Positions 1 through 8,279 are shown, counted from the stretch's first letter. The stretch: 12,053 bases of DNA from CAZGYE01 sp964530165 (GCA_964530165.1 CAZGYE010000183.1:1-12053); one strand, 5' to 3'. Made by a program: numbers and translations. The notes: generated by a model from the sequence alone, not told the origin.

Positions 1-51
1 CACTGCGTTTTCAAACGCTCGAAGAACCGCAGAGTGTGGCCGCGTGAGGTA

Positions 52-206
52 TAGCGGTCCGTCAACGCTGATTTGACAGGTGTCGTGGGGCAGGCTTTCC
101 AGCCTGCCGATTGGCCGGGGCACACTTTCCAGCCTGCCGATTGGCCGGGGCACACTTTTCAGCCTGCCGATTGGTCGAGACAGGCTGGAAAGCCTGCCCC
201 ACACTC
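52..206. repeat. Palindromic dispersed repeat, copy 1, expanded with three 30-base tandem units
   Basis: A perfect 22-base inverted repeat (85-106 against 181-202, starting GTGGGGCAGGC) encloses three tandem 30-base units at 91-120, 121-150 and 151-180. Units 1 and 2 differ at only a few bases; unit 3 has several changes near its end. Two more copies of the same palindrome occur at 1439-1533 and 9378-9446, in the compact 58-base core form. Outside the arms, bases 52-83 match the reverse complement of 1502-1533 at 29 of 32 positions, so the repeat is longer than the palindrome. The other edge ends in the shared word GAGTGTGGGG (read on the minus strand). It resembles REP-type elements in size and structure, but no transposase is present here and the family is not identified. 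Confidence 0.85.
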
Positions 207-293
207 AACTGTACATGTCTTTCCAGTCTTGACACGCCACCAACGGGCCTGCCGCCGAATCAGCAAAGAAAACCTGGTAGACGGCCGTTTGAC

Positions 294-322
294 TTGATTT
301 ATCATATTGGAATATGTATATA
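294..322 (+). promoter_or_regulatory. Possible sigma-70-like promoter of the DUF3500-like gene
   Basis: In an AT-rich stretch just upstream of the first gene, TTGATT (294-299) and TATATA (317-322) are separated by 17 bases. The AT-rich island stands out against GC-rich surroundings and would give a leader of roughly 50 bases. TTGACT at 289-294 and TATATT at 319-324 are alternative boxes with poorer spacing. Only the sequence resemblance supports this call. Confidence 0.3.
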
Positions 323-367
323 TTTAGTTGTAGGCGTGGTACGTGTTTTTTCAGCGACCGACAATTT

Positions 368-374
368 GGAGGAG
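368..374 (+). promoter_or_regulatory. Ribosome binding site that sets the start of the DUF3500-like gene
   Basis: GGAGGAG lies 5 bases before the ATG at 380. It favours this start over the in-frame ATG at 314, which would place about 22 unrelated residues before the Tat signal and would begin inside the likely promoter. Confidence 0.75.
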
Positions 375-379
375 CGACC

Positions 380-1408
380 ATGAACGAACAAGAACGGATG
401 ATCTGCCCCGACTGTGACGACGGCTTGTCTCGCCGTGATTTTGTGAAGGTGGTCGGCACAGCGGCCGTGGCGGCCGGCGCTCTGCCGGTATTTGCCGCTG
501 GACGGCGTGCCGAGGCCCGACCCACGCGAGACAGCAAAGCCGAGACCGACGTCAAACGGCTCTACGACAGCTTGACCCAGGAGCAGAAGAAGGTGGTGGT
601 GCTCCCCTGGGACCATCAGAAGCGGACCAATGTCAGTCCCAACTGGAAGATCACCGAGGCAACTGTGGGCGAGTTTTTCAATGCCGACCAGCAAGAGATC
701 ATCAAGGGCATCCTCAAAGGCATCACCAGCGAGGAAGGGTACGAAAAATTCCTCACACAGATGGCCAACGATTGGCCGCCCGGTTTGCCTCGCTACACGG
801 TGGCGATCTTCGGGGATCCTGACCAAGGCAAGTTTGAGTTCGAGATGACGGGCCGTCACCTCACCCTCCGCGCCGACGGTGACTCGGTGGAGAACGCCGC
901 GTTCGGCGGACCGATCGTCTACGGTCACGGTCCACAGTTCCGAGAGAAGCCCCACCATCCCGGCAACGTCTTCTGGTACCAAGCCAAGCGGGCCAACGAA
1001 GTGTTCGGGATGCTCGACGGCAAACAGCGCGAGCAGGCGTTGCTGAAGCAGGCGCCGCGTGAGACGGCGGTTCAGCTCCGCCAGCGGGCCGAGCAGTTGC
1101 CCGGCATCGCCGGCTCGGAACTCTCCTCCGACCAAAGGGAGTTGCTGGAGAAGGTACTGGCCGACATCATGGCCCCGTACCGCAAGGAAGACGTCCACGA
1201 GGTGCTCGAGTCCGTGAAGGCCGGCGGCGGCATGGACCAGGTGCACATCGCCTTCTACAAGACGAATGCGTCCGGCAGCCCCAAAGGCGACATCGGCCAG
1301 GACGGCGTGTGGGACATCTGGCGGCTGGAGAGCCCGACCTTGGTGTGTCACTTTCGCGGCTCGCCGCACATTCACGCATACATCAACGTGGCCAAGCCGG
1401 CCCAGTGA
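380..1408 (+). CDS. Tat-exported DUF3500-like protein
   Basis: This 342-residue protein starts with a twin-arginine signal: SRRDFVK at residues 17-23, then a hydrophobic alanine/valine-rich stretch to about residue 39. Cleavage probably falls near VFA/AG or shortly after. The mature part has features I associate with DUF3500: an LTQEQ start (65-69), the core FGDPDQGKFEFEMTGRHLTL (about 144-163), a helical middle rich in Gln and Leu, and a C-terminal W-R/CHFRG/PHIHAYINV stretch with H330 and H332. The family's biochemical role is unknown to me. The last His pair could bind a metal, but this is only inference. A CPDC motif at 9-12 precedes the Tat motif and would be removed on export. The gene stands alone: it is separated from the next gene by 229 bases holding a strong palindrome, and is bracketed by two opposed copies of that repeat. 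The export call is firmer than the family call. Confidence 0.8.
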   Translation: MNEQERMICPDCDDGLSRRDFVKVVGTAAVAAGALPVFAAGRRAEARPTRDSKAETDVKRLYDSLTQEQKKVVVLPWDHQKRTNVSPNWKITEATVGEFFNADQQEIIKGILKGITSEEGYEKFLTQMANDWPPGLPRYTVAIFGDPDQGKFEFEMTGRHLTLRADGDSVENAAFGGPIVYGHGPQFREKPHHPGNVFWYQAKRANEVFGMLDGKQREQALLKQAPRETAVQLRQRAEQLPGIAGSELSSDQRELLEKVLADIMAPYRKEDVHEVLESVKAGGGMDQVHIAFYKTNASGSPKGDIGQDGVWDIWRLESPTLVCHFRGSPHIHAYINVAKPAQ

Positions 1409-1438
1409 TCTGTCAAAGGTGAAATGACATGGACAGCC

Positions 1439-1533
1439 GAGTGTGGGGCAGGCTTTCCAGCCTGCCGATTGGCCGTGGCAGGCTGGAAAGCCTGCCCCAC
1501 AACACCTGTCAAATCAGCTTTGACAGACCACTA
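1439..1533. repeat. Palindromic dispersed repeat, copy 2, compact form
   Basis: The core is a perfect 25-base inverted repeat (1442-1466 against 1477-1501) with a 10-base loop (1467-1476, GATTGGCCGT). The right flank, 1502-1533, matches copy 1 bases 52-83 in reverse complement (29 of 32). That flank includes its own dyad, CTGTCAAA (1506-1513) against TTTGACAG (1519-1526). Because it follows the stop of the DUF3500-like gene by about 30 bases, transcripts would fold into a very stable hairpin here. No T-run follows, so it is not a standard intrinsic terminator, though it could protect the mRNA end or slow polymerase. Confidence 0.85.
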
Positions 1534-1624
1534 GCCGTTCACAACAGGACGTGTGTCCGTTTTGGGAAATGGGCTTTCCGAGATTCTCGGCGGCGAATTG
1601 CTCGAATTTTTCAGAAATCAGATA

Positions 1625-1629
1625 AAGGA
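1625..1629 (+). promoter_or_regulatory. Ribosome binding site that selects the ATG at 1638
   Basis: AAGGA ends 8 bases before the ATG at 1638, a normal spacing. It overlaps the other in-frame ATG at 1629, which therefore lacks a usable site. The 1638 start also gives a cleaner signal peptide beginning MLLKIACR. Confidence 0.6.
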
Positions 1630-1637
1630 TGCCGGAC

Positions 1638-4600
1638 ATGTTGCTGAAGATTGCCTGCCGCACTGCCTTGACGATCCTGCTTGTTGCGACATTTTTGCTC
1701 TGCTCGCTGCCTGCGGCGGAACCTCCCCCGCAGGCAAACCCGGGCGCCGCGCCGGTCAGTTACTACCAGCAAGTCCGTCCTCTCTTTCAGGCCAATTGCC
1801 ACGGCTGCCATCAGCCGGCCAAGCCGCGCGGCGAGTATGTGATGACATCGTTCGACAAGCTGCTCACCGGCGGTGAAAGCGAGACGGCCGCCATCGTTCC
1901 GCGCAAGCCCGACGAGAGCTATCTGATGGACGTCATCACGCCTGAAGATGGCGAGGCGGAAATGCCCAAAGAGAAGAAGCCGCTGGCCGAGGGCGAGATC
2001 GCGCTGATCAAGACGTGGATCGCGCAAGGCGCCGTCGACGATACGCCGGCCGACGCCAAAGTGCGCTACGACATGCAGAACCCGCCAGTCTACACATTGC
2101 CGCCGGTGATCACGTCGCTCGATTTTTCTCCCGACGGAAAACTGCTGGCCGTCGCCGGTTTCCACGAAGTGCTGTTGCACAAGTCGGACGGGTCTGGGTT
2201 GGTGGCGCGTCTGGTCGGCATGTCGCAGCGGATCGAGTCGGTTCGGTTTTCTCCCGACGGAAAACGATTGGCCGTCACTGGTGGTTTGCCGGCACGCATG
2301 GGAGAAGTGCAGGTGTGGGACGTCGGGAAGCGGGAATTGCTGCTGTCTCACCCCGTGACTTACGACACCGTCTACGGAGCGAGCTGGTCTCCGGATGGAA
2401 AGCTGATCGCCTTCGGCTGCACCGACAAGACCGTCCGCGCCATCGACGCCGAAACCGGCGAACAGGTGCTCTACCAGGGATCGCACAACGATTGGCCGCT
2501 CGACACGGTTTTCTCCGTGAAGGGGACCCACGTGATTTCCGTGGGCCGCGACCGCACGGCCAAACTGACGGAGCTGGCCACACAGCGGTTCATCGACAAC
2601 ATCACATCGATCACGCCTGGAGCGCTCAAGGGCGGAATTGCGTCGGTCGCTCGGCACCCCCGCGAGGACGCCATCCTGGTCGGCGGGGCCGACGGCGTAC
2701 CGAAACTATACCGTGTGTTTCGCCAGTCGAAGCGAGTCATCGGCGACGACGCCAACCTGATCCGCAAGTTTCCCCCGCTGGAGGGGCGTGTGTTCAGCGT
2801 GGCGATCAGCCGCGACGGCAGCCGAATCGCCGCCGGGAGCAGCTACAACGGGACCGGCGAGGTGGGCGTTTACGCGTACGATTTCGACGCCAAGCTTCCC
2901 AAGGACATCGCGACGATCGTGACGAAACGGTCTTCTCAGCGTTCCGCCAAGGAGAGAGAGCGGCTGCTCGAGTATCAACGTCAAGGCGTCAACGTAATTG
3001 CCGAAACCACCGTCGAGCGCAGCGGCATCTACGCCGTCGCGTTTCGTCCCGACGGCAAGGTGGTTTCCGCGGCCGGCTCCGACGGCATGGTGCGGCTGAT
3101 CGACGCGGAGACAGGCGCGGTGCAGAGAGAGTTCGTTCCGGTGCCGCTGGCAACAGCGAAAGAATCCGCCGGGCTGGAGCGCCCGTCGCTGGCGAGACGA
3201 GAACCGCCCATCGAAAAAGAGTCGCTGCATCCGGCCGACAAGCTGGCAGCCATCGAGGTTGAGCCACAACAGATCAAGATCAGCGGCAAATACGACGTCG
3301 TGCAGTTGCTCGTTACCGGACGTTTGGAGTCCGGCGACTTGGTGGATGTGACGCGCATGGTCCAGGTGGACGGCGCCGGCGGTGTGGTGGACGTCTCACC
3401 GAGGGGCCTGCTCTGCGCCAAGGCCGACGGCCGGGCCGAACTGACCTTTTCGCTCGGCCCCCTGGCGGCCAAGGCGACCGTTGAAGTCGCGGGAGCCGAC
3501 GCCGAACTGCACCCGCTGTTCATCCGCGATTGCATGCCGGTGATCTCCCGGATGGGCTGCAATTCCGGCACCTGTCACGGCGCGAACAAAGGCAAAGCGG
3601 GATTCAAACTTTCGCTGCGCGGCAACGACCCGGTGTTCGACGTCCGCGCCTTTACCGACGACTTGGCGTCGCGGCGGGTGAATCTGGCCTCGCCGGACGA
3701 CAGCCTCATGCTGCTCAAGGCAACGGCCGGCGTGCCCCACGAGGGCGGACAGGTCACACGGCCGGGCGAGCCATACTACGAGATCATCCGCAAGTGGATC
3801 GCCGAGGGGGCAAATCTTGATCTCAGTTCGCCGCGCGTCACGGGAATCGAAATCTTTCCCAAGGACCCCATCGTGCAGCGTCTCGGCACGAAGCAGCAGT
3901 TTCGTGTTGTGGCGACCTACAGCGACGGCCGAGTCCGCGACGTGACGACCGAGGCGTTCATCCAGGAAGGCGTCAAAGACGTTGCCAAAGCCGGTTTCGC
4001 CGGATTGGTCACCGCGCTGAGGCGTGGTGAATCGCCGGTCTTGGCCCGCTTCGAAGGGGCCTACGCGACCACTACGCTGACGGTCATGGGAGATCGCACG
4101 GGCTTCGTCTGGAAACAGCCGCCGGCAAACAATTTCATCGATGACCTGGTCGCAGCGAAATTGAATCGCACGAAAACACCCCCCGCCAAGCTGTGCACCG
4201 ACGCCGAGTTCCTTCGCCGCGCGTACCTCGACCTGACCGGTCTGCCGCCCACCGCCGACGATGTGCGGAAGTTCCTCGCCGACAAACGCGACACCCGCGC
4301 CAAACGCGACGCGCTGATCGACGGCCTAGTCGGGAGCGACGATTATGTCGAACATTGGACCAACAAATGGGCCGATTTATTGCTGGTGAATCGTAAGTAT
4401 CTGGGCGTGGAAGGCGCCGCAACGTTCCGCAAATGGATTCACGACGAGCTGGCCGCCAACACGCCCTACGACAAGTTCGTTTACACGATTCTGACCGCCA
4501 GCGGATCGAACCGGGAGAACCCGCCCGCCTCTTACTACAAGATTCACCGCACGCCGGGCGACACAGTGGAAAACACGACGCAGCTTTTCCTGGCGGTGCG

Positions 4601-6755
4601 GTTTAGCTGCAACAAATGTCACGACCATCCGTTCGAACATTGGGTACAGGATCAGTATTACGAAACGGCCGCTTTTTTTGCGCAGGTCGGGTTGAAGAAG
4701 GACCCGGCCAGCGGCAAACGCGAGATCGGCCGCACCGCGGTTGAGGCGGGAAAGCCACTCTACGAGATCGTGTTCGACAAAGAACAGGGCGAAGTGACGC
4801 ACAAGCGGACCGGGGCGATCACGGCGCCCAAGCTTCCGTACGCCGTCAAATACGACGCGCCTCCGAAAGCGTCTCGCCGCGAACAGATCGCCCGCTGGAT
4901 TACCGCCAACGAGAACCCGTATTTCGCCAAGAGCTACGTCAATCGCATGTGGGGATACTTGCTGGGCAGAGGTCTCATCGAGCCGCTCGACGACATCCGC
5001 GCCAGCAACCCGCCGACCAATCCGGAGCTGCTGGAGCGTTTGACCGAAAAGTTTATCGCCGGCGGGTTCGACGTCCGGCAATTGGTGCGCACGATCTGCA
5101 AATCGCGCACGTACCAGATGTCGATCGTCGCCAACAAATGGAACGAAGACGATCGGATCAATTATTCGCACGCCCTGGCCCGCCGGCTGCCGGCTGAGGT
5201 GCTCTTTGACGCCTTGCATCGCGCGACCGGCTCGGTCTCGAGAATTCCCGGCGTTCCCGCCGGCACGCGAGCGGCCCAGTTGCCCGACGCGGGCGTCAAA
5301 GAGCCCAGCGGCTTCTTGGCGAAACTCGGACGCCCGCCACGCGAGATGGCCTGCGAATGCGAGCGGGCCAGTGGAATGCAATTCGGGCCAGTGATGGCGT
5401 TGGTCACCGGGCCGACCGTCGGCAACGTGATCAGCGACCCCCACAACGAGATCGTCAAACTGGCCGCCTCACAGAAGGACGACGCCCGCCTGATCGACGA
5501 GCTCTTCATGCGGATTCTTAACCGTCCGGCCACCAAAGCGGAGATCGACGCGGGCAGGAACATGATCAACGGCATTCCCGCCGAGCACGCGCAGCTCGTC
5601 GCCGAGCTGAAGGACTACGAGAAAAGCCTGACACCGGAAATCCTCGCGCAGGAGAAAAAGCGCCAAGAGGACATGGCCAACGCCCAAACGGAGCTCGCGG
5701 CCTATGAGAAGGAGATTGCCCCGAGAGAGGCCGAGCTCAATCGGCAGCAGCAACAACGAACAGCCAAACGACAAGCCGCCTTAAAAGAATACGAAAAAAC
5801 GCTGCCGGCCAAGCGGGCCGCCTGGGAAGCCCGCAAAGACCGCGCGACCAAGTGGATTCCCCTCGACCCGAAAGAACTCTCGGCAACAAACGGCGCCACC
5901 TTGGTGAAGCAGAAAGACCTCTCGGTGCTCGCCGGGGGCGCCAACGGTCTGGGCGATTACAAGTTTGTGGCCGAGACCGATTTGGTTGGCGTCACGGCCG
6001 TGCGTCTGGAAGTGTTGACCGACAAGACGCATCCGAAGAACGGGCCCGGACGGGCCGGGGATGGAAACTTCGTGCTGAGCGAATTCGAAATGCTGGCGGC
6101 GCCGAAGACGGAACCCAAGAAAGCGAAGAAGATCGGCTTGGAAAGACCTCAGGCGGACTTCAGTCAAAACGGCTACAACATCGCGACCGCCATTGACGGC
6201 AAAGTGGCGCCCGCCGGCAACGGCTGGGCCATCGCACCCAAAGCGGGCGCCGAGCACAGGGCCTGCTTCGAGACGAAGGAAACTGTGGGGGCCGGCGGCG
6301 GAACCGCCCTCACATTCGTGCTCAAACAGCAGTTTCAGGGCGGGCAGCACGCGATCGGGCGGTTCCGCATTTCGGTGTCGACCTCGGCTGATCCCATTCT
6401 CCTCAACGGCGTTCCGGCGCAAATCGCCAAGATCCTCTCAGTGCCCGCAGACAAACGGAACGATGCGCAGAAGAAGTCGCTCTCCGACTTCTTTCGAAAC
6501 AGCGACCGTGAGCTGAAGAAGCGTCAACAGGCCATCGCCGATAGCAAGAAGCCTCGGCCCATTGATCCGAAATTGAAACAGCTTCGCGACCGCCTGGCGG
6601 CCGTCAACCGCGTGTTGCCGGTCGACTCGAAGCTGGTCCGGCTTCGCGACGACGTCGAACTGAGCAGGAAACAACTCGCGAATCAGCGCCTCACCGGCGC
6701 GCAAGACATCGCGTGGGCCCTGATTAACAGTCCGGCGTTCCTGTTTAATCGTTAA
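1638..6755 (+). CDS. Giant secreted PSCyt1-WD40-Big-DUF1549-DUF1553 protein
   Basis: This 1705-residue protein begins with a Sec signal peptide (about 1-27, hydrophobic core ALTILLVATFLLC). Domains in order: a PSCyt1 planctomycete cytochrome-like domain with heme motif CHGCH (54-58); seven WD40-like repeats (about 154-495), four carrying an F/W-S/R-PDGK turn; a Big-type domain (about 535-621); a CX4CH site (C641, C646, H647) followed by GFKLSLRG; a second Big-like domain (about 734-817); DUF1549 (about 832-1018) with heme motif CNKCH (991-995); and DUF1553 (about 1077-1290) with CEC at 1239-1241. A charged coiled coil (about 1323-1405) and a discoidin-like beta domain (about 1408-1588) precede the terminal motif ending ALINSPAFLFNR. 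Typical DUF1549/DUF1553 proteins are, as I recall, about 800-1100 residues, so this is a long fusion. The family is secreted and has no proven reaction; a role in polymer or sugar oxidation is often suspected. It is followed 51 bases later by DUF1501, its usual partner, so the two are probably one operon. Confidence 0.93.
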   Translation: MLLKIACRTALTILLVATFLLCSLPAAEPPPQANPGAAPVSYYQQVRPLFQANCHGCHQPAKPRGEYVMTSFDKLLTGGESETAAIVPRKPDESYLMDVITPEDGEAEMPKEKKPLAEGEIALIKTWIAQGAVDDTPADAKVRYDMQNPPVYTLPPVITSLDFSPDGKLLAVAGFHEVLLHKSDGSGLVARLVGMSQRIESVRFSPDGKRLAVTGGLPARMGEVQVWDVGKRELLLSHPVTYDTVYGASWSPDGKLIAFGCTDKTVRAIDAETGEQVLYQGSHNDWPLDTVFSVKGTHVISVGRDRTAKLTELATQRFIDNITSITPGALKGGIASVARHPREDAILVGGADGVPKLYRVFRQSKRVIGDDANLIRKFPPLEGRVFSVAISRDGSRIAAGSSYNGTGEVGVYAYDFDAKLPKDIATIVTKRSSQRSAKERERLLEYQRQGVNVIAETTVERSGIYAVAFRPDGKVVSAAGSDGMVRLIDAETGAVQREFVPVPLATAKESAGLERPSLARREPPIEKESLHPADKLAAIEVEPQQIKISGKYDVVQLLVTGRLESGDLVDVTRMVQVDGAGGVVDVSPRGLLCAKADGRAELTFSLGPLAAKATVEVAGADAELHPLFIRDCMPVISRMGCNSGTCHGANKGKAGFKLSLRGNDPVFDVRAFTDDLASRRVNLASPDDSLMLLKATAGVPHEGGQVTRPGEPYYEIIRKWIAEGANLDLSSPRVTGIEIFPKDPIVQRLGTKQQFRVVATYSDGRVRDVTTEAFIQEGVKDVAKAGFAGLVTALRRGESPVLARFEGAYATTTLTVMGDRTGFVWKQPPANNFIDDLVAAKLNRTKTPPAKLCTDAEFLRRAYLDLTGLPPTADDVRKFLADKRDTRAKRDALIDGLVGSDDYVEHWTNKWADLLLVNRKYLGVEGAATFRKWIHDELAANTPYDKFVYTILTASGSNRENPPASYYKIHRTPGDTVENTTQLFLAVRFSCNKCHDHPFEHWVQDQYYETAAFFAQVGLKKDPASGKREIGRTAVEAGKPLYEIVFDKEQGEVTHKRTGAITAPKLPYAVKYDAPPKASRREQIARWITANENPYFAKSYVNRMWGYLLGRGLIEPLDDIRASNPPTNPELLERLTEKFIAGGFDVRQLVRTICKSRTYQMSIVANKWNEDDRINYSHALARRLPAEVLFDALHRATGSVSRIPGVPAGTRAAQLPDAGVKEPSGFLAKLGRPPREMACECERASGMQFGPVMALVTGPTVGNVISDPHNEIVKLAASQKDDARLIDELFMRILNRPATKAEIDAGRNMINGIPAEHAQLVAELKDYEKSLTPEILAQEKKRQEDMANAQTELAAYEKEIAPREAELNRQQQQRTAKRQAALKEYEKTLPAKRAAWEARKDRATKWIPLDPKELSATNGATLVKQKDLSVLAGGANGLGDYKFVAETDLVGVTAVRLEVLTDKTHPKNGPGRAGDGNFVLSEFEMLAAPKTEPKKAKKIGLERPQADFSQNGYNIATAIDGKVAPAGNGWAIAPKAGAEHRACFETKETVGAGGGTALTFVLKQQFQGGQHAIGRFRISVSTSADPILLNGVPAQIAKILSVPADKRNDAQKKSLSDFFRNSDRELKKRQQAIADSKKPRPIDPKLKQLRDRLAAVNRVLPVDSKLVRLRDDVELSRKQLANQRLTGAQDIAWALINSPAFLFNR

Positions 6756-6792
6756 GAACACGATCACCACAAACTGACAAGTGATGAGAACT

Positions 6793-6798
6793 GAGGAG
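6793..6798 (+). promoter_or_regulatory. Ribosome binding site of the DUF1501 gene
   Basis: GAGGAG ends 8 bases before the ATG at 6807. A nearer ATG at 6802 is out of frame and too close to the site, so 6807 is the supported start. The 51-base gap after the previous stop contains no hairpin that I can see, consistent with co-transcription. Confidence 0.7.
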
Positions 6799-6806
6799 AC
6801 AATGTC

Positions 6807-8279
6807 ATGCTCGTCATCCCTGGACAACCTGGCAAAGATGTCTGCGATTCGCACCTTGGCGTGACTCGTCGCGAACTGTTGCGCATTGGGGGCTCGGCGA
6901 TGTTGGGGCTTGGCCTCGATTCCCTGCTCGAAATGCAAGACGCCGCGGCCAAGGACGACAAGAAGAGCGGCAGCCCCGGATGGGGAAAGGCCAAAAGCGC
7001 CGTCTTGATCTTCCTGCAAGGAGGGCCCAGTCATCTCGACCTGTGGGACCCCAAAGAGAACGTGCCGGACAACGTCCGCAGCCCGTTTCAGACGATTTCC
7101 ACCAAGTTACCCGGCGTCAGGTTCACCGAATTGCTGCCCAAACTTGCCGCGGTGAACGACAAATTCACCCTGATCCGTTCGTTGAGCTACACGCCCGTCG
7201 GGTTGTTCAACCACACGGCGGCCATCTATCAGATGCTGACCGGCTACACGACCGACAAGGTCAGCGCGTCGGGCCAGTTGGAGCCGCCCAGTCCGAAGGA
7301 TTTTCCGAACTTCGGTTCCAACATCATCCGTCTGAAGCCGCCGGCGGTTCCCATGCTGCCGTTCGTGATGATGCCTCGTCCGCTACAGGAAAGTAACGTG
7401 GTGGGCAAGGCGGGGACCGCGGGGTTTCTGGGGCGGGCCTATGACCCTTACTATCTGTACCCGGACGGCGGCGACATGGACATGAACAAGATGGATCGAA
7501 TCCAGATCGACGACCTGAAACTGCGTCCCGACGTCTACGTCGGCCGGCTGAAACGCCGCGCTCGCCTGCGCGACGTAATCAACCAGGGGATGCCCGATCT
7601 GGAAAAGGCCCTCAGCGATTACAATTTGAACGAGTACTACTCGCGCGCCCTGGAGCTGGTTGTTTCCGGCCGGGCGCGAAATGCGTTCTCACTCTCAGCA
7701 GAACCGAAGCAGATGCGCGACCGTTACGGCCGCAACACGTTCGGCCAGAGCCTGCTGCTGACCCGGCGGTTGATCGAAGCCGGCACACGCGTGGTCGAGG
7801 TCAACTGGCCCAAGGTGGCCAACTCCGACAACCATTCGTGGGACGTCCACTCGGGGCTGACGAACCGCATGAAGAATCAATCGTCCCCCATGCTCGACGC
7901 CGGCCTATCGGCGTTCATCACCGACCTGGATGAGCGCGGAATGTTGGACGAGACGCTGGTCGTGGCGGTCGGCGAGTTCGGCCGCAGCCCGCAGCGGGGC
8001 GTCAGCACCTCCGGCAACACCAACAGTTCCGACGGACGCGATCACTGGCCTTACTGTTACACGGCGTTTGTGGCCGGCGCCGGCATCAAGCGGGGCTTCA
8101 TTCACGGCGAGTCGGACAACACCGGTTCCGGCCCGAGAAAGGACCCGGTCCATCCGCGCGAACTGTTGGCCACGATCTACCACACCTTCGGCATCAGCTC
8201 GGACACCATTATCTACAACCACCTGAACCAGCCGCGCGAGTTGGTCAAAGGACAGCCGGTGACGAAACTGTTCGCGTAA
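6807..8279 (+). CDS. DUF1501 Tat-exported protein, alkaline-phosphatase-like fold
   Basis: This 490-residue protein carries a twin-arginine motif TRRELLRIG (20-28) and a short hydrophobic stretch (about 28-40). The N-terminal tail before the Tat motif, about 19 residues, is usual for DUF1501. Family hallmarks are all visible: FLQGGPSHLDLWDPK (69-83) with H76 and D78, an NSDNHSWDVHSG segment (339-350) with H343, W345 and H348, GEFGRSP (389-395), GRDHWPY (410-416) and the AGAGIKRGFIHGESD stretch after it. DUF1501 belongs to the sulfatase/alkaline phosphatase superfamily by similarity; the conserved His and Asp residues could bind metal, but no substrate is proven. Length is normal and the reading frame intact. 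Its place directly after a DUF1549/DUF1553 gene is the standard planctomycete arrangement and suggests the two proteins act together outside the cytoplasm. Confidence 0.94.
   Translation: MLVIPGQPGKDVCDSHLGVTRRELLRIGGSAMLGLGLDSLLEMQDAAAKDDKKSGSPGWGKAKSAVLIFLQGGPSHLDLWDPKENVPDNVRSPFQTISTKLPGVRFTELLPKLAAVNDKFTLIRSLSYTPVGLFNHTAAIYQMLTGYTTDKVSASGQLEPPSPKDFPNFGSNIIRLKPPAVPMLPFVMMPRPLQESNVVGKAGTAGFLGRAYDPYYLYPDGGDMDMNKMDRIQIDDLKLRPDVYVGRLKRRARLRDVINQGMPDLEKALSDYNLNEYYSRALELVVSGRARNAFSLSAEPKQMRDRYGRNTFGQSLLLTRRLIEAGTRVVEVNWPKVANSDNHSWDVHSGLTNRMKNQSSPMLDAGLSAFITDLDERGMLDETLVVAVGEFGRSPQRGVSTSGNTNSSDGRDHWPYCYTAFVAGAGIKRGFIHGESDNTGSGPRKDPVHPRELLATIYHTFGISSDTIIYNHLNQPRELVKGQPVTKLFA

Noticed and set aside
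5..18. GCGTTT/AAACGC dyad at the window start as a hairpin or terminator
   Set aside because: The stem is only 6 bases with a 2-base centre, there is no T-run, and the upstream context is missing.
85..202. CRISPR array in the tandem units of copy 1
   Set aside because: The 30-base units abut with no unique spacers between them, and no cas gene is present.
229..257. Perfect TTGACA box at 229-234 as a promoter
   Set aside because: No -10-like sequence follows at 16-19 bases; the region is GC-rich.
314..379. Upstream in-frame start of the DUF3500-like gene at 314
   Set aside because: It lacks a ribosome binding site, overlaps the likely promoter and adds residues unlike a Tat leader; GGAGGAG before 380 is far better.
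770..778. GATTGGCCG in the DUF3500-like gene (and again near 2489) as repeat fragments
   Set aside because: Only 9 bases match the repeat spacer and both encode Asp-Trp-Pro in ordinary coding context, with no arm sequence nearby.
302..1375. Long open frame on the minus strand opposite the DUF3500-like gene
   Set aside because: Its sequence has no recognisable motif and mirrors GC-rich codon use of the opposite gene, which has a clear signal and ribosome binding site.
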